From assembly GCA_963922205.1 (NCBI GenBank), contig CAWUHX010000264.1:171001-235000 (forward strand): a stretch of 64,000 nt of DNA. Reading direction: 5' to 3'. This stretch comes from Romanomermis culicivorax (taxonomy: Eukaryota; Nematoda; Enoplea; Mermithida; Mermithidae). The position numbers were made by a program, and so were the translations under genes. The notes beneath the pieces are model-generated. The model had not been told where the DNA came from and made no database searches. It saw only the letters and a list, made by a program, of their open reading frames with translations. Numbering within the stretch: the stretch's first letter is position 1; each line of letters opens with the position of its first letter. This document shows, in pieces, positions 38,621 to 49,004 of the stretch.

Positions 38621-39060
38621 ATTACTCAAAGTTTTTAAAGAAAAACATACAAATTTAAAATTCAGTCAATAAATTCATGATTCCAACTTGAAATAAATCT
38701 TATTTCAAAAGAGTTAGTTTAAACTTCAAAATACTAGAAACACATGACATAAAAATCAAGAATTTGTCGAAAGACGCCAAGAATTAGAATAGAAATGGTG
38801 AAGGGATGCCAATCCTCAATTCTTCTACAGTAGGCTATGATTGAGCGAAAAAATCTATATGAAATGCAAACCACGTTTTTGGGTGACATGGAAAAGACAC
38901 TAACGCCCTGGGGAAATTCAGGCAAAATGCCTAGGACAATCGATAGCGCTTCAAAAAATATGTATTCAGTTATTTTTTGAAAAAAATTGTCCTATCGGTT
39001 AGCACGAAATTTCTAATAGAAAATCGTTATATGTTTTCTATAGGCATGAGTCATACCCAT

Positions 39061-39310
39061 TGATGGCTGCTTTGCGCACAGTGTAGGAATGCCGTGAGCA
39101 CCCGGCGCCATTGGCCCCATGGTGGAACGATACCGTTCGAAACGGACATTTTATTTTTTATTGTATACAATTGCGTCAACGGCGCGTAGTGTCGTCTTTT
39201 TGGAACGATTGGAGGCGTCGGTCGTCGGCGTCGAGGGTCTGGGGCCCTTGGGGGACCTCCTGACTTTTCCCTTTGCTGGCGGGAAAAGTCTTGCCTTTGG
39301 GGGGGAGGGA
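39061..39310 (+). other. 3' tail and polypurine tract of the LTR element
   Basis: GC content rises abruptly here, as in the coding part of the element. The last 12 bases before the LTR (39299-39310) are a G-rich polypurine tract, the usual plus-strand primer. No ORF of note. Confidence 0.75.
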
Positions 39311-40097
39311 TGTCAGAGGGTCAATTCCTCTGACCTTTGGTCCTCTAACTACCTCACTTTTATTCTCTAAAGCTCCTTTGTTGTTAAAGTGATTTCATCT
39401 ATTCTTGGGCAAACAAACCAGCAAAACGGTTTGTGTCATATACATTTTTGGGTCAAAAAATACATAAATGGTGACGTGAATGTTTTGCATGCATCTGGCA
39501 AGTCGATGTTAGACGCGTGGCGGTTTGTTTCATTATTATTATTATTACGTCTTATTGTGAACCGGTCGCGTTTTCCTTTGCGTCTTCGAAGAAGACTCGT
39601 GGCGACTGTGGAAGGATTGCGGACGCATTTTATTGTTCGTATTGTTGTGTGTTTTCGACTTCGCGTCGCGGACTCGTCTGGAGAAACTCCCGCGACCTGA
39701 GAAGACTTTCGACGTTCAAACTTTGTTGAGGAGAAGAGTGAGTGTTAGTTCAACAGGTAGACAGATCCTTTTCTCAAGCTTTCAGCTTAGGTCGTGGATT
39801 GAGATACCCGAAGGTCCCTGGGACTCTGTGTACAGGGACTTAAGAAGGGTCAGCGGCTTAGGGAGGAGATCAGCGTTCGTATTCACACTTTGGCATTTTG
39901 TATTTTCGTTCACCACTTGCTCACGGTTGTATTTGCACTTTTGTCAGTTCCCAAAATAAATATCTTTGTTTCTTACGTCTCTGTGACCTGCAGTAGGATA
40001 GTATCTAGCACTGGGTTAGCGTCAGGGGCCGTACTAGATTGGATCTCCCAAGAACCGCAGCTAGGTAGCCGAGGGCATACGAGCACGTAATACGACA
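39311..40097 (+). repeat. 3' LTR
   Basis: 787 bp and the same length as the 5' LTR, with about nine substitutions and no indel. TG...CA ends; AATAAA at about 39955. Followed by TAGG (40098-40101), matching the left flank. Confidence 0.9.
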
Positions 40098-40656
40098 TAG
40101 GTTGTGAAAAACTATTTTCTCCAGGGAAATTGATATATTAAGTCAGAGATCAATGTTGGAATATGTAATTTATTTGATGTTAAAATGAAGATCAATTATG
40201 GATTTCAGTAATCTATTTACATTTGTTTTCAATAAATTTGTCCGATAAAATTGGGATTAAAGTTATTATGATAAAGACAGCGAGTCAAATGTCAATCGTA
40301 TCCACTACTGTTGTGATGAAAGTAAAAAATAGTATAATTTGTATGGAAATGCTCATTGGATCTTCATTAATTTATCAGGATAAATGGATCAAAACAATCA
40401 TTGTAATGCATGTTCTGGTTATGCATACAACCTGGAGTAATGAGCATTAAAATTATTGATTCTTAATCATCTGCCAGTTTATATCTGCGTATGGTGTATA
40501 CAGCTTCAGGTTCAGGTTTGTAAGTTACCTGTGTTATACTGCTAAACTTATGAGTTATAAGTTGTATGCGGCCCTTCATGAACTGAAAAATTTTATAAAG
40601 AGTAGGAAATCTAATATATAAAGAATATAACTGTTTTTTCAAATTTTGCGGGTACA

Positions 40657-40928
40657 CCATACATGCACATAGGGGTAGTAGGGAGAATTAACCCTTATAC
40701 CTGAGACCCTGTCCACCCTCTCGCCTGGCCAGAAAAAAATTGTCAAACGTCCCTACCTGAACTTTTTCCAAGACAGCTTTTTTCATAATTTTTGTGCATA
40801 TTTTGTTTGAAAAACAGGCTTGCAGATCTTTTTTTGTTGTTTTGCTCACCCAACCCCCCTACCCCCCCCCCCCCCAGGAAAAAAGTCCATGGTTCCTCCC
40901 CGATGGAAAATTCTTGCTGTGCATGTCT
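40657..40928 (+). mobile_element. MITE-like element, copy 1
   Basis: CACCATACATGCACATAGGGG to TGTGCATGTCTG. The same sequence occurs in opposite orientation at 49997-50247, including the GAGACCCTG, AACTTTTTCCAAGACAGC and GCATATTTTGT blocks. The ends are inverted (ACATGCACA/TGTGCATGT). The flanking duplication is not clear. Non-coding, with a C run of about 14 bases. Confidence 0.65.
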
Positions 40929-41290
40929 GGGGTCATATTAGTGCCCACCTTGTATGATAGGTGCTCTTCAGGTGCTTTTTACCACCTAGTGGAGGCCACA
41001 TTCGACAACCTGGAATCTGCCTGACAAACAATACTGGATCGGCTACCTACCTCATAATGGAATAGGCCCACCTCACTCACCACACTATCGCCAACTTGCT
41101 AACTGGACTAAGTAGACCCTGGCAAGCAGTATTCCAAGCTTGCCTACACAATTTATCTACCCCGAGAGCATGAAAGGATGTGTCTGCCTAAGCCAGCTAC
41201 CTGAAATTCAACTTCGGGTTACACCCAGAATCGAACCTGGTTCTTGAGACTAGCAGTCAGAGGCAATAACCACTAAACCAAGACGGCCCT
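40929..41290 (-). mobile_element. tRNA-derived SINE, minus strand
   Basis: On the minus strand a tRNA-like head starts at 41290: an A-box-like TGGTTTAGTGGTTA, an anticodon arm with TGACTGCTAGTC (Ser-GCT-like), and a T-arm CCAGGTTCGATTCTGG with a good B box. The acceptor stem is not complete. About 290 bp of non-coding body follow down to about 40929. This is a SINE head or tRNA pseudogene rather than a functional tRNA. Confidence 0.6.
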
Positions 41291-41596
41291 AAAGAATATA
41301 ATTGTTTCAACACACTATTGGTCTTCAAAAAGTCATAACAGTCAGGGATGTTGATTGATCATACAGCAGAAATTTGTCAGGAAATATAGATGATCAACTG
41401 GCTAGAAAAATCTGTATGCTATAGTCTGTTTTTCTCGAAACTCTTTTAAGTAATAACCATGGAAAGCATGTTGAGATTGGTCAAAGCAACCACCTTAACT
41501 ATGAATTGTTGCGAATTGTGAGTGTCTTTCCTGTGGCTTGGCTTAGCTCAGTTGACAATTGTCTGAATGTTAATTGTGGCTGATTGTAATAACTCC

Positions 41597-41831
41597 TTTT
41601 GCTGCCTGATTTTTTGGCCTGTACAACTGCATAAAAATGGTGAAATGCTTTATTATAACACACAATATAACACATAATATAAACACATGATAAAGAATAT
41701 AACACAAAAATGCAACATATTCTCTTGTTACATATATTGTATTGTTGTGTTGTTGTGTTATATCATGCGTTATAACAAAGCATTTCACCATTTTTATGCA
41801 GTTGTGCAGGCCAAAAAATCAGACAGCAAAA
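41597..41831. repeat. Long hairpin: about 63-bp inverted arms, ATAACAC-rich loop
   Basis: The left arm (41597-41659) and the reverse complement of the right arm (41769-41831) differ at about three positions. The loop of about 110 bp is rich in ATAACACA units and their complement. It would form a stable stem in RNA or single-stranded DNA. The open frames across it are artefacts. Confidence 0.85.
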
Positions 41832-41833
41832 TG

Positions 41834-41906
41834 AGTTTTTAGCTCAGTTGGTTAGGGCATGTGGAAAATAGCCTCAATGTCCTATGTTCAAGTCCCAGAC
41901 AGACAG
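41834..41906 (+). mobile_element. tRNA-like SINE head
   Basis: TTTTAGCTCAGTTGGTTAGG fits a D-arm and A box, and ATGTTCAAGTCCCAG a T-arm and B box, about 70 nt in all. The acceptor and anticodon stems are poor, so it is a tRNA-derived repeat rather than a tRNA gene. Confidence 0.5.
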
Positions 41907-42047
41907 AGTCTATCTTTCACTGATGCCCCAAGCAACAGGACCAGTTTGCTTCCACACTGATGGCCCTTGATCGTCCATCAAATTTGACAGTCATGGGATT
42001 GTGAGAGAGACAGCAACCACCCCCATTCGAGCCCTCCTTTCCCCTTG

Positions 42048-42118
42048 CTTGATTGGCTCAGTTGGTTCGACTGTACAGATATTATGGGCAAGGGCCCGGG
42101 TTTGAGTCCAAGACTATG
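42048..42118 (+). mobile_element. tRNA-like SINE head, second
   Basis: GATTGGCTCAGTTGGTTCG (A box) and CGGGTTTGAGTCCAAG (B box) lie 50 nt apart, as in a tRNA. It lies 140 bp after the previous head; the two may be a dimeric SINE. Stems are incomplete. Confidence 0.5.
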
Positions 42119-43170
42119 GCTAGTTTTTAAGGGAGTTCCAAGCCATGGGAATAGATTGCCTCAATAAGCAAGTATTATTCAACATTTCGAAGATTTTCTG
42201 CTGAACCATATGTTACACAAGAATTTTTTGCAGTATTCCAGTACTTTTTGAATCATCTACCATAAACTTAGGTAAAATACTCAATGCTACTTTCATTCTC
42301 ATTCCTGGATCACGTTTTGCAATGAAAAATCTCTCGCTAAAAGTTTGAATTAAAAGTATTGAGCCAAGTCCAGCTTCGCCTTCTCAATGCTGAGAATCGA
42401 AACTGCTGTAAACATATGTAAAATCAGGAAATTCTAATTTAAAATTTACTGGCAGTTATATGAGCACACATCTTCGAGAGCAATTAACATCATTGTTAAT
42501 TTTAGCACATGAAAATGTCGTTTCTAGGTGTGATTATATTTTAACCTATCAAATCTCTTATCAAAGCTCTTTCAGCTATCATGTCTTCAGAAAATTAATA
42601 ATATATTTTGTATAGACGACGATTACTAGTTAGATGCAAGAAGATTTGTAAGTAATTTAATAAGAAAATGTAGGATCCTAATAAAATTTTATAACATTGC
42701 TTATATTGCTTATATTAATAATGCTAATGTAACCTTTGTATCAGTTGACCTCCTCACAATTTGAGAATATGGTAAGCGACATTATTGTTCAACAATCAAT
42801 AACCAGGTCAGCAACCACCATTTTGCAGAAGACGGTTTACTGGAGACACTATATGTTGGAGATATTTTTCAGGGGGAAATTCGGCTTGCAGATCATTTGT
42901 TGGAGACATTTTCTCCTATATTAGCTAGGCCATACGGCTGACGTGAAATAATTATTCTCCATTAATTCAGAGATGGTAATGTTTTAGGTCGACATATTCG
43001 AATAGGTTTTTGTTTTATTTTGTTTTGCTTTCTTTCCTTCTTTTGTCCTTACTGTCCTCTTCTTTCTCCCTATTAGATATTCTACATTACAGTATTTCTA
43101 TTGAGACATGGTTTCGTTATCTTCAATGTAATAATTCCCAAGTAACATATGATATTTTTGTGTCAATTTT
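42119..43170. other. Non-coding stretch before the receptor B unit
   Basis: AT-rich; no gene, transposon end or repeat recognised. Confidence 0.4.
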
Positions 43171-43815
43171 TTTCAGAGCTATGATGCAGTTCTGCTGAAT
43201 TTAATGAAGGTCATGCTGATGATGTCATTTTTTGGTTTTCGATCAATGAAGGCATTTATCAGCAGATGCAAATTATGTTATAAAAAGAATTTTTTTTGAA
43301 ATTGAAATTATATTCAGGCTTTGGAGTTAAAGAATGAATGAAAGAGTGTTTTTCATCTATCTTGAATGTTTCCTGGATGCAAAACGTGCACCTGGCTTGG
43401 TTTATTTAGTATGTATCCGAAATATCATCCTTAATTTAGTATCTCAACACAAGTTTTAGTTATTGTAATGAGCATAATCTTTAAGGTTTCAGATGAAAAT
43501 TGAAAAAATGTGTTGGTTATGTGACATATCACATGGATGAAACCTAGGCTAACATCTGACTGTCACTTTTCATTCATTCTGTATTAATTACCGATCATAA
43601 GTTTACTTAGGTGATCTTTTTTTGTGTAGAAATGCTAAAATACATGTGTTATTGGTAAAAACAAAAAATAAAAATTAGTCATGAATGTTCTAGTAAGCAA
43701 TGCATGTGGATGTCTTCATATTCTTAGCATTTAATCAGGACGATCTCGCTTTAGTTGCTGACCAGGCTGCTGGTTCAGAACGAAATCATTAGATGAAAAT
43801 TATTACATATTTTCA
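43171..43815 (+). other. Upstream region of receptor B, homologous to 1.27-2.8 kb
   Basis: Aligns with the upstream sequence of receptor A through about 43590, and again before the candidate exon at 43816. It lacks some segments present in A. No conserved open frame. Confidence 0.6.
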
Positions 43816-43868
43816 GATATTTTCAACCATGTTGATCCACAGCTGACAGGCTTTCCAAATGAAAGTAG
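43816..43868 (+). other. Candidate 5' non-coding exon of receptor B
   Basis: Acceptor CATATTTTCAG before 43816 and donor GTAAGCC at 43869 match the A copy at 2809-2863. It contains a five-codon upstream frame ending AGC TGA. The hAT element at 43894 is inserted 25 nt into the intron that follows. Confidence 0.4.
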
Positions 43869-43893
43869 GTAAGCCAAAATGCAAAAAAAGATG

Positions 43894-44750
43894 GGCACTT
43901 ATGCACTTTATGGCCTATAAATTTCCTTCTTCGATTGCATCTTGTTCCATTCCTTTCCTTGGGAAAAGGCAAGTATAAATGACCCTTCAGGCTTAGGCTT
44001 AGGGCTGAGTGAAGTGGAGCCATGTAGGTGAGCGGGCGCCTAGCACCGGTCCCACTAGGTTTTTTTCCTGCATTTACTGGATTTTACATCTGAGTATACA
44101 CTTTGATACTTACAATGCCAAAAGACTTGTTGTGGTGGGTATGCTCGGTATTGCTGCTCACCATGACATGAATCTTCGACCTTCGAGGCTTCAAGTTAGA
44201 TGATCTCTATTAGCCAGCAACACCCGATGAAGACACTACAATATCATGGCACCAAGAAACATATTTGTTATGGCAGTATCCACAATAGTGAACATGTGAT
44301 CAGCTTATGATTTTTCCTGGACTCCAAAATTGCTAAGACATATGTCTCTGAAGTGTAGATAGTGTAAGATAATGTTGGTTTACAGATGGCTATGTGCACC
44401 AAAGTAAGGGGAAGTACAGTATATTGCCTGGTCATTTATCTACTAAGTTCTTAAGCTTAGACTTAGGGCAGAGAGGAGCAGAGCCACACAGGCAGGTGTG
44501 TAGTGCCCATGCCCTTGGGGGTTTTTCTGCATTTACTGGATTTTACATTTAAGTTTACACTTTCATACTTACAGTGTCAAAAATATTTTTTAGGAAGGGT
44601 GCTGGGCCACAGAGGCGGGAAACCTTGCTCGTGTTCCTTACAAATTCAAAAACTAGCTAGCGAATGATGCTTATACATACATGCTGTATATACCTTACAC
44701 GTTAAAAAACTTCCGAAAAAATTTGATAGGCCATAAAGTGCATAAGTACC
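43894..44750. mobile_element. hAT-like non-autonomous transposon (857 bp)
   Basis: Inverted repeats of about 30 bp: GGCACTTATGCACTTTATGG on the left, and ATAGGCCATAAAGTGCATAA running to the right end. A perfect 8-bp duplication AAAAGATG flanks it (43886-43893 and 44751-44758). The homologous place near receptor A (about 2880) lacks it and so serves as an empty site. Inside, two diverged direct repeats lie at about 43990-44125 and 44455-44585 (GCATTTACTGGATTTTACAT). No transposase. Confidence 0.9.
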
Positions 44751-44758
44751 AAAAGATG

Positions 44759-46268
44759 TATGTTTTATAGATCAGTAAGCACTACAACTTTACAGACAAT
44801 TTTATTAAAATATATTTAAAATTATGCATGTATTAATGGAACATCTGATTCTAATCAATCTGATTTATATCGTTCCGTTCATAAAAATAACAATTGACGA
44901 TATTTCTGGAACAAAAATTTGAGCAGTCTCGTCGAGGAGGGTGGCCGACTGATCTTTGAGTTGGCTAATAAACAGAAGATGATAAATCACAGTAGTTTTA
45001 ATTTGAATACAACTTTGTCTATTTTGATAGCGCATAGTTTATGTTTCAACTTTCATGAATCACAATCCTCCAGTGCATCTTTTCAACTGGTTCTGAAACA
45101 TGAATTTGAAAGAGATTTTCTTTTACACACTCTGTACACAGTTCTGGGCATGAAACCAAGCAATAAGGCTTACATAATGGCAGCTGTACAAGATGAGTCC
45201 GATTTTTCAAACAAATATCTTGACGTGTTTCTTCCATAAAATAGATGTTTCGCCTTATTCAAGAGTTCTGAGATCAATTGTTCCTGTTGAGCCCTGATTA
45301 GTGTAGCAAAGTTATATGCATCACTGTCCGTCGATGTAGCTACTGCACCACTCCAGGAAACCCTTCAACAGTTGCAAGCCTACCAATGTGTATAAATTTT
45401 TCCATATCTTTCTTCCCTTCATTGTTCGGAGTCATCAGGTTCGATTCATATGACAATCCAAAATCCAATACTTGTCAGTTGTGTAAAATCTGCAAACCTC
45501 CTGAACATGAAGTCCCAAAGTATTATTGCAGTCTGCACATTACACCACATACCAGTTTTTTGATATACTTGGGAACATTGACACTGTTATTTTCATTTAT
45601 TATGCCTTATGCTTCATTATGCTCCGCCCTGATTTTTATAGCCAACCAATATCTGTTCCTAGATAAAATTGTTCACGCACTGCACCACTCTAGGAAAGTT
45701 TTCATCATTGGTGACCATATCCTGGTGATTAAGATTTTTCCCTTCATTTCTCCAGTATGCATTTCTTCAAGTTATTAGCCTTGGTTTGCATGCCAATCTA
45801 ACACCCCATACTTGACAGTGATGAGACGGCTCCAGTCCCATTGGTGACGCTCTTCTTCATGAGGACATAAAATAATATTGCAATCTAAATGTGACCCCAC
45901 ATACAATAAGAATCAGGTTCTAGTCTATTAAAGAAAAACTACCGTTTTTATTTTCTACCTGAATATGCTCTACGACAACACATTGCTGTTGGGATTCCAG
46001 AGGTTTGATTTCATCAGAATAGAAACTTTACAAATCCAGCAAAAATATTTGTCATCTAAAATGCAGCAAAGAGGTAAATGTTTATAAATCTGGTTTATGT
46101 TCATCGAAAAACCCTCAACTAATTTGTGTGTTGCCCATAGAGTGTTGCTTTTACCAACTAAAAGCAGGTATAATTTTTAGTTATCATAATACATCCCCAA
46201 CAATTTTGTATAGATTAATTCTCGTATTCTCCTTCCAATATCAAAACATGCTGATTTGCTTTTTTCAG
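44759..46268 (+). other. Intron region of receptor B, homologous to 2.9-4.7 kb
   Basis: Blocks shared with receptor A's intron include TTGTTCCTGTTGA (45280), CACTCCAGGAAACC (45350) and the 45680-45910 block. A 106-codon frame at 44919-45239 is not open in the A copy, so I do not call it a gene. It ends at the acceptor CTTTTTTCAG (46268). Confidence 0.5.
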
Positions 46269-46291
46269 GAAATATTGCATCCAGCTGGAAT

Positions 46292-47227
46292 ATGCAGAAC
46301 ATTTCGTCTGTAATTGAAATGGGCATGATCGAGCACGAAGTAGCCACAACCATAAGCGTTATGGTTGGCTGTTTTGGCATATTGACTAATTTTCTATTGT
46401 TTAGAGCAATCCTTTCAAGCAATGTCATTGGGCGGCACTTTTCAGTCATTTATTCAGCATATATCTTGAATAATATTCTCATATCATTAGGATTTTTAAT
46501 TAGAACAGTACTCAAATTCTACTTTTTACATAATATAAACTTGTCATACATGTACATGTGGCAATGTCGAGTAATGCTAGACATGCTCACTGACGCATTT
46601 GACAATATCTACTGCTGCTTTGTTTTGGTAATATCTGTTGAACGTTATCTTGCAATCTGGAAACCTATGGAATATCCATTGTTCACAGGAAAATCAGCAA
46701 GTGTAGTGGTTTCAGCACTGATATTATATGGCATGGTACGAGATTTTGTTGGCTATTTGCTTGTAGACCAGAGCAGTATTATGTCCTGTCTAGTCAAAGA
46801 TGTTGCGACCACTTACGCTTACACTCACATTCGCAGTTGCATCTCAGTAGCTTTGATGATCACATCAATATCATTTTATTTGCGTGGCATATCAGTAATG
46901 AAATCCAAAATCGACGCATTGGGTTCTACTTTACAGAGTCAATACAACTCAGCCGCTATGAAAAACTTATTGTTTATAACGAATGTCATTTTTAAATTCT
47001 GTATGATATGTTCTGTAATATCCAATATTACAATTTTGATCCATATTTCGGGCAAATTTTTGCCTCCGATTTTTTCGCGATTGGTTACCATTGAAAGATT
47101 GGCTGCTTATTTGTTATTGAATTCAGCATTAGAAAAATTGTTCGAACCAACATTCTCCCTGGTGAGACAGCCGTGGGCCAGAAACTATTTAAAATCCCTG
47201 GTGGGATATCATATCGCTAAAAACTAG
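46292..47227 (+). CDS. Rhodopsin-like 7TM G-protein-coupled receptor, paralog B
   Basis: 311 residues, closely similar to paralog A along its whole length (roughly three quarters or more identical by eye). It keeps GILTN in TM1, the TM3 Cys, SVERYLAI at the DRY position, the loop-2 Cys in MSCLVKD and the unusual [11 protein letters not shown] in TM7. An N-glycosylation sequon (NIS) lies at residue 3. The acceptor ending at 46268 is 23 nt before this conserved Met, as in A and C. No frameshift or stop. Probably an active plasma-membrane receptor; ligand unknown. Confidence 0.86.
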   Translation: MQNISSVIEMGMIEHEVATTISVMVGCFGILTNFLLFRAILSSNVIGRHFSVIYSAYILNNILISLGFLIRTVLKFYFLHNINLSYMYMWQCRVMLDMLTDAFDNIYCCFVLVISVERYLAIWKPMEYPLFTGKSASVVVSALILYGMVRDFVGYLLVDQSSIMSCLVKDVATTYAYTHIRSCISVALMITSISFYLRGISVMKSKIDALGSTLQSQYNSAAMKNLLFITNVIFKFCMICSVISNITILIHISGKFLPPIFSRLVTIERLAAYLLLNSALEKLFEPTFSLVRQPWARNYLKSLVGYHIAKN

Positions 47228-47255
47228 TGAAAAGTTTCGTTCATAATCTTGTCAT

Positions 47256-47261
47256 AATAAA
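47256..47261 (+). terminator. Poly(A) signal AATAAA of receptor B
   Basis: It lies 28 nt after the stop codon, in a place comparable to the signals of A and C. Confidence 0.55.
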
Positions 47262-47665
47262 ATACGTTCACTTGTCAATAGAATAAAATCATTTTATCAC
47301 ATTTTTTTGTTGTTTGCGGGTGTTCCGAAAAAAGTATATTCCTGTAAAATAAAGTTTATACTGTGAACTTTTTTCACTCAAAATGGGATCTCTGTTTTAC
47401 TGGACTTGGGAATGGAAATTGGTTTTTTTTACTACCATCAGATTTTCGTCATGTTTATGTCATGTCTTATTGAACCAAGCAGGTATTTCTTTGAACATGC
47501 AGGAAAATTTTTCACTGGTTCGTTAATGAAAGAAAGCATTTCGAAGCCGTATGAGCACCTGGAAGAGATTCACCAATCTGTTCTGAGAACCACAAATCTG
47601 TTCCATACTGTTAGATACAATCATATGTATTTTATCACCTTTTAGGCATATAAATTGACCTAAAT

Positions 47666-47887
47666 GTGAGATATCTCTGCACATCTTACCCCAGCCATTA
47701 TCAAATCGTCTATGCAGAACATATCCAACGACTTCTAAACAAACCTGGGACACTGCAAAAAGAAATATTCTTGTTTCTCAGAATTCGCAAAAAGTGCAGT
47801 ATTACAAAACGGCGCATGATTCGGATATCACTGAAGAAGGTAAAGGGTTCAAATGCAATCCTCCTTTCAAAGTCAGATATTCTCTAA
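47666..47887 (+). CDS. Small open frame downstream of receptor B, partner of 6130-6351
   Basis: 73 codons. The C-terminal two thirds align without gaps to the frame downstream of receptor A, both ending near SKSDIL. Lys/Arg-rich, no domain. No counterpart was seen after receptor C. It could be a conserved exon of an unrecognised gene or passive homology from the duplication. Confidence 0.25.
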   Translation: MRYLCTSYPSHYQIVYAEHIQRLLNKPGTLQKEIFLFLRIRKKCSITKRRMIRISLKKVKGSNAILLSKSDIL

Positions 47888-48118
47888 GGTTAATGCTACC
47901 TTAGAAATCCCTCATTTGGTTTATACCATAGTACCTCTACGTCATGATACAATTGGAACGTAACTGGGATTCCCCTGCCAAATAAGTTCATGAGAACTTA
48001 TTGTCAAAAACAATTGAAAAATTTTTTTTACCGCAGAAGGACAATCATCTGGCAACGATAAAAATCAAAAAATAACTTTTTCGGTTGACTCACTATAACC
48101 CATTCCGTGACTTATAAT

Positions 48119-48996
48119 TAGAGCGCGGATTCTTAAGTGCAAAAAAAGTCCAAGTTAAGTGCCTAATTAAGTGCAAAAAAATGGCAAATTAAGTGCACAA
48201 AGTGCAAAAAAACCAATTTTACACTAATTTTTGGCCTTAATAAATTGCAATAAGACGTTTTAATGGCAGCAAACCGTCAAGTTTAGTTGAAAAGAAACTT
48301 ATTAAACATAACAATAATCATTTCAATATTTTCAAATGTTAAGCTTTGACGGTGATCAGACAATATTAATTTATATTGAGAAAACAAACGTTCTACGTCT
48401 ACGTCGTGAACAACATTTTAAATTTAAATTCCGGATTGGAGTCAGAAACAAACCATTGACGATCAGGATTTCGGCCAAGACTGCTTGTATATTTTACGCG
48501 GGCAAATCTATTCAAAAAATCAGACGCATCACTGAAAATTTTCCGCTGTTGATCTTTCATTAAACCTTATTTTTCAAGTTTTAACTATGTTTCTTCAATT
48601 TTTTAACTAAAAACGTTTTTAACTTTTAAAAAATTAGAAATAGTTAGAAAGTTTTTAACTTAAAAAAAGGTTTTTAACCATAAAAAAGGTTTTTAACTTT
48701 AAAAAAGTTAAAACTAATTAAAAAGTTAAAAATAGTTGAAAAGTTTTTAACTTTTTAACTATTTTTAACCATGTTTTTTCAAGTTTTTAATTAAAAACTA
48801 TGCATTTAGGTGCAACTTTTACAAAAAGTTTAAATTAAGTGCAATTGAGTGCAAGACCCCCAAATGAAGTGCAATTAAGTGCTGTTAATTAGCATTCTTT
48901 TGCATCAGACACCATGGATAATTGCATTTCTAAGCATGGGAAGTATATTCCATCAAAACAAAAGATTAAGTGCAACACTTAAAAATCCGTGCTCTA
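48119..48996. mobile_element. hAT-like non-autonomous transposon (878 bp), rich in AAGTGC
   Basis: Ends TAGAGCGCGGATTCTTAAGTG and CACTTAAAAATCCGTGCTCTA are inverted repeats; the perfect 8-bp duplication CTTATAAT lies at 48111-48118 and 48997-49004. AAGTGCA occurs repeatedly near both ends (48135-48215 and 48835-48985). The middle (48590-48800) is an imperfect palindromic run of GTTTTTAACTT-type words. The 75-codon frame inside is not recognisable. Confidence 0.9.
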
Positions 48997-49004
48997 CTTA
49001 TAAT

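Larger units (their letters stand above)
26401..39060. other. 12.7-kb AT-rich non-coding block of decayed repeats inside the LTR element
   Basis: No plausible coding frame on either strand. Recurrent words indicate an old long-period repeat: CTAGAAAATGAATCTTT...GGTTTAATTTTTCAG (27371, 36725, 36955), GCGCGGAGCACCGG-like motifs followed by AAATTTT (27331, 27756, 28875, 33958, 36912, 37868), and TTGCA-TGTGCAA (27106, 27866, 28412, 28984). At least three MITEs with clean 8-bp duplications lie within it. The block is flanked by inverted 3' ends of the element family (25.76-26.4 and 39.06-40.1 kb). It may be element-borne non-coding sequence, or host DNA trapped between two copies. Confidence 0.5.
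13750..40097 (+). mobile_element. Giant Ty3/gypsy LTR retrotransposon (26.3 kb)
   Basis: Two direct LTRs of 787 bp (13750-14536 and 39311-40097) share TG...CA ends, differ at about nine positions by eye (about 98.9% identity) and have TAGG on both outer flanks. Internally, in order: primer-binding site, gag-protease, pol, a spacer, an exonuclease-like ORF, a 1097-aa ORF, an inverted 3' end of a related family, a 12.7-kb AT-rich non-coding block, a GC-rich tail, polypurine tract and 3' LTR. The coding part is richer in GC than the surroundings. The size is far above the usual 5-12 kb for gypsy elements, though comparable giants are known (Ogre in legumes, Burro in planarians). Pol has two internal stops, so this copy looks non-autonomous. 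It could instead be two truncated copies that happen to share TAGG. Confidence 0.7.

Noticed and set aside
26381-39060. The AT-rich block as one nested DNA transposon
   Set aside because: I found no convincing terminal repeats or target duplication at its edges; a shared AGAAAATC near 26.41 and 39.02 kb is too weak.
41214-41290. Functional tRNA-Ser gene on the minus strand
   Set aside because: The T-arm and A/B boxes are good, but the acceptor stem does not pair fully, there is no proper long variable arm, and a SINE-like body follows.
44919-45239. 106-codon gene upstream of receptor B
   Set aside because: The homologous sequence upstream of receptor A does not keep this frame open.
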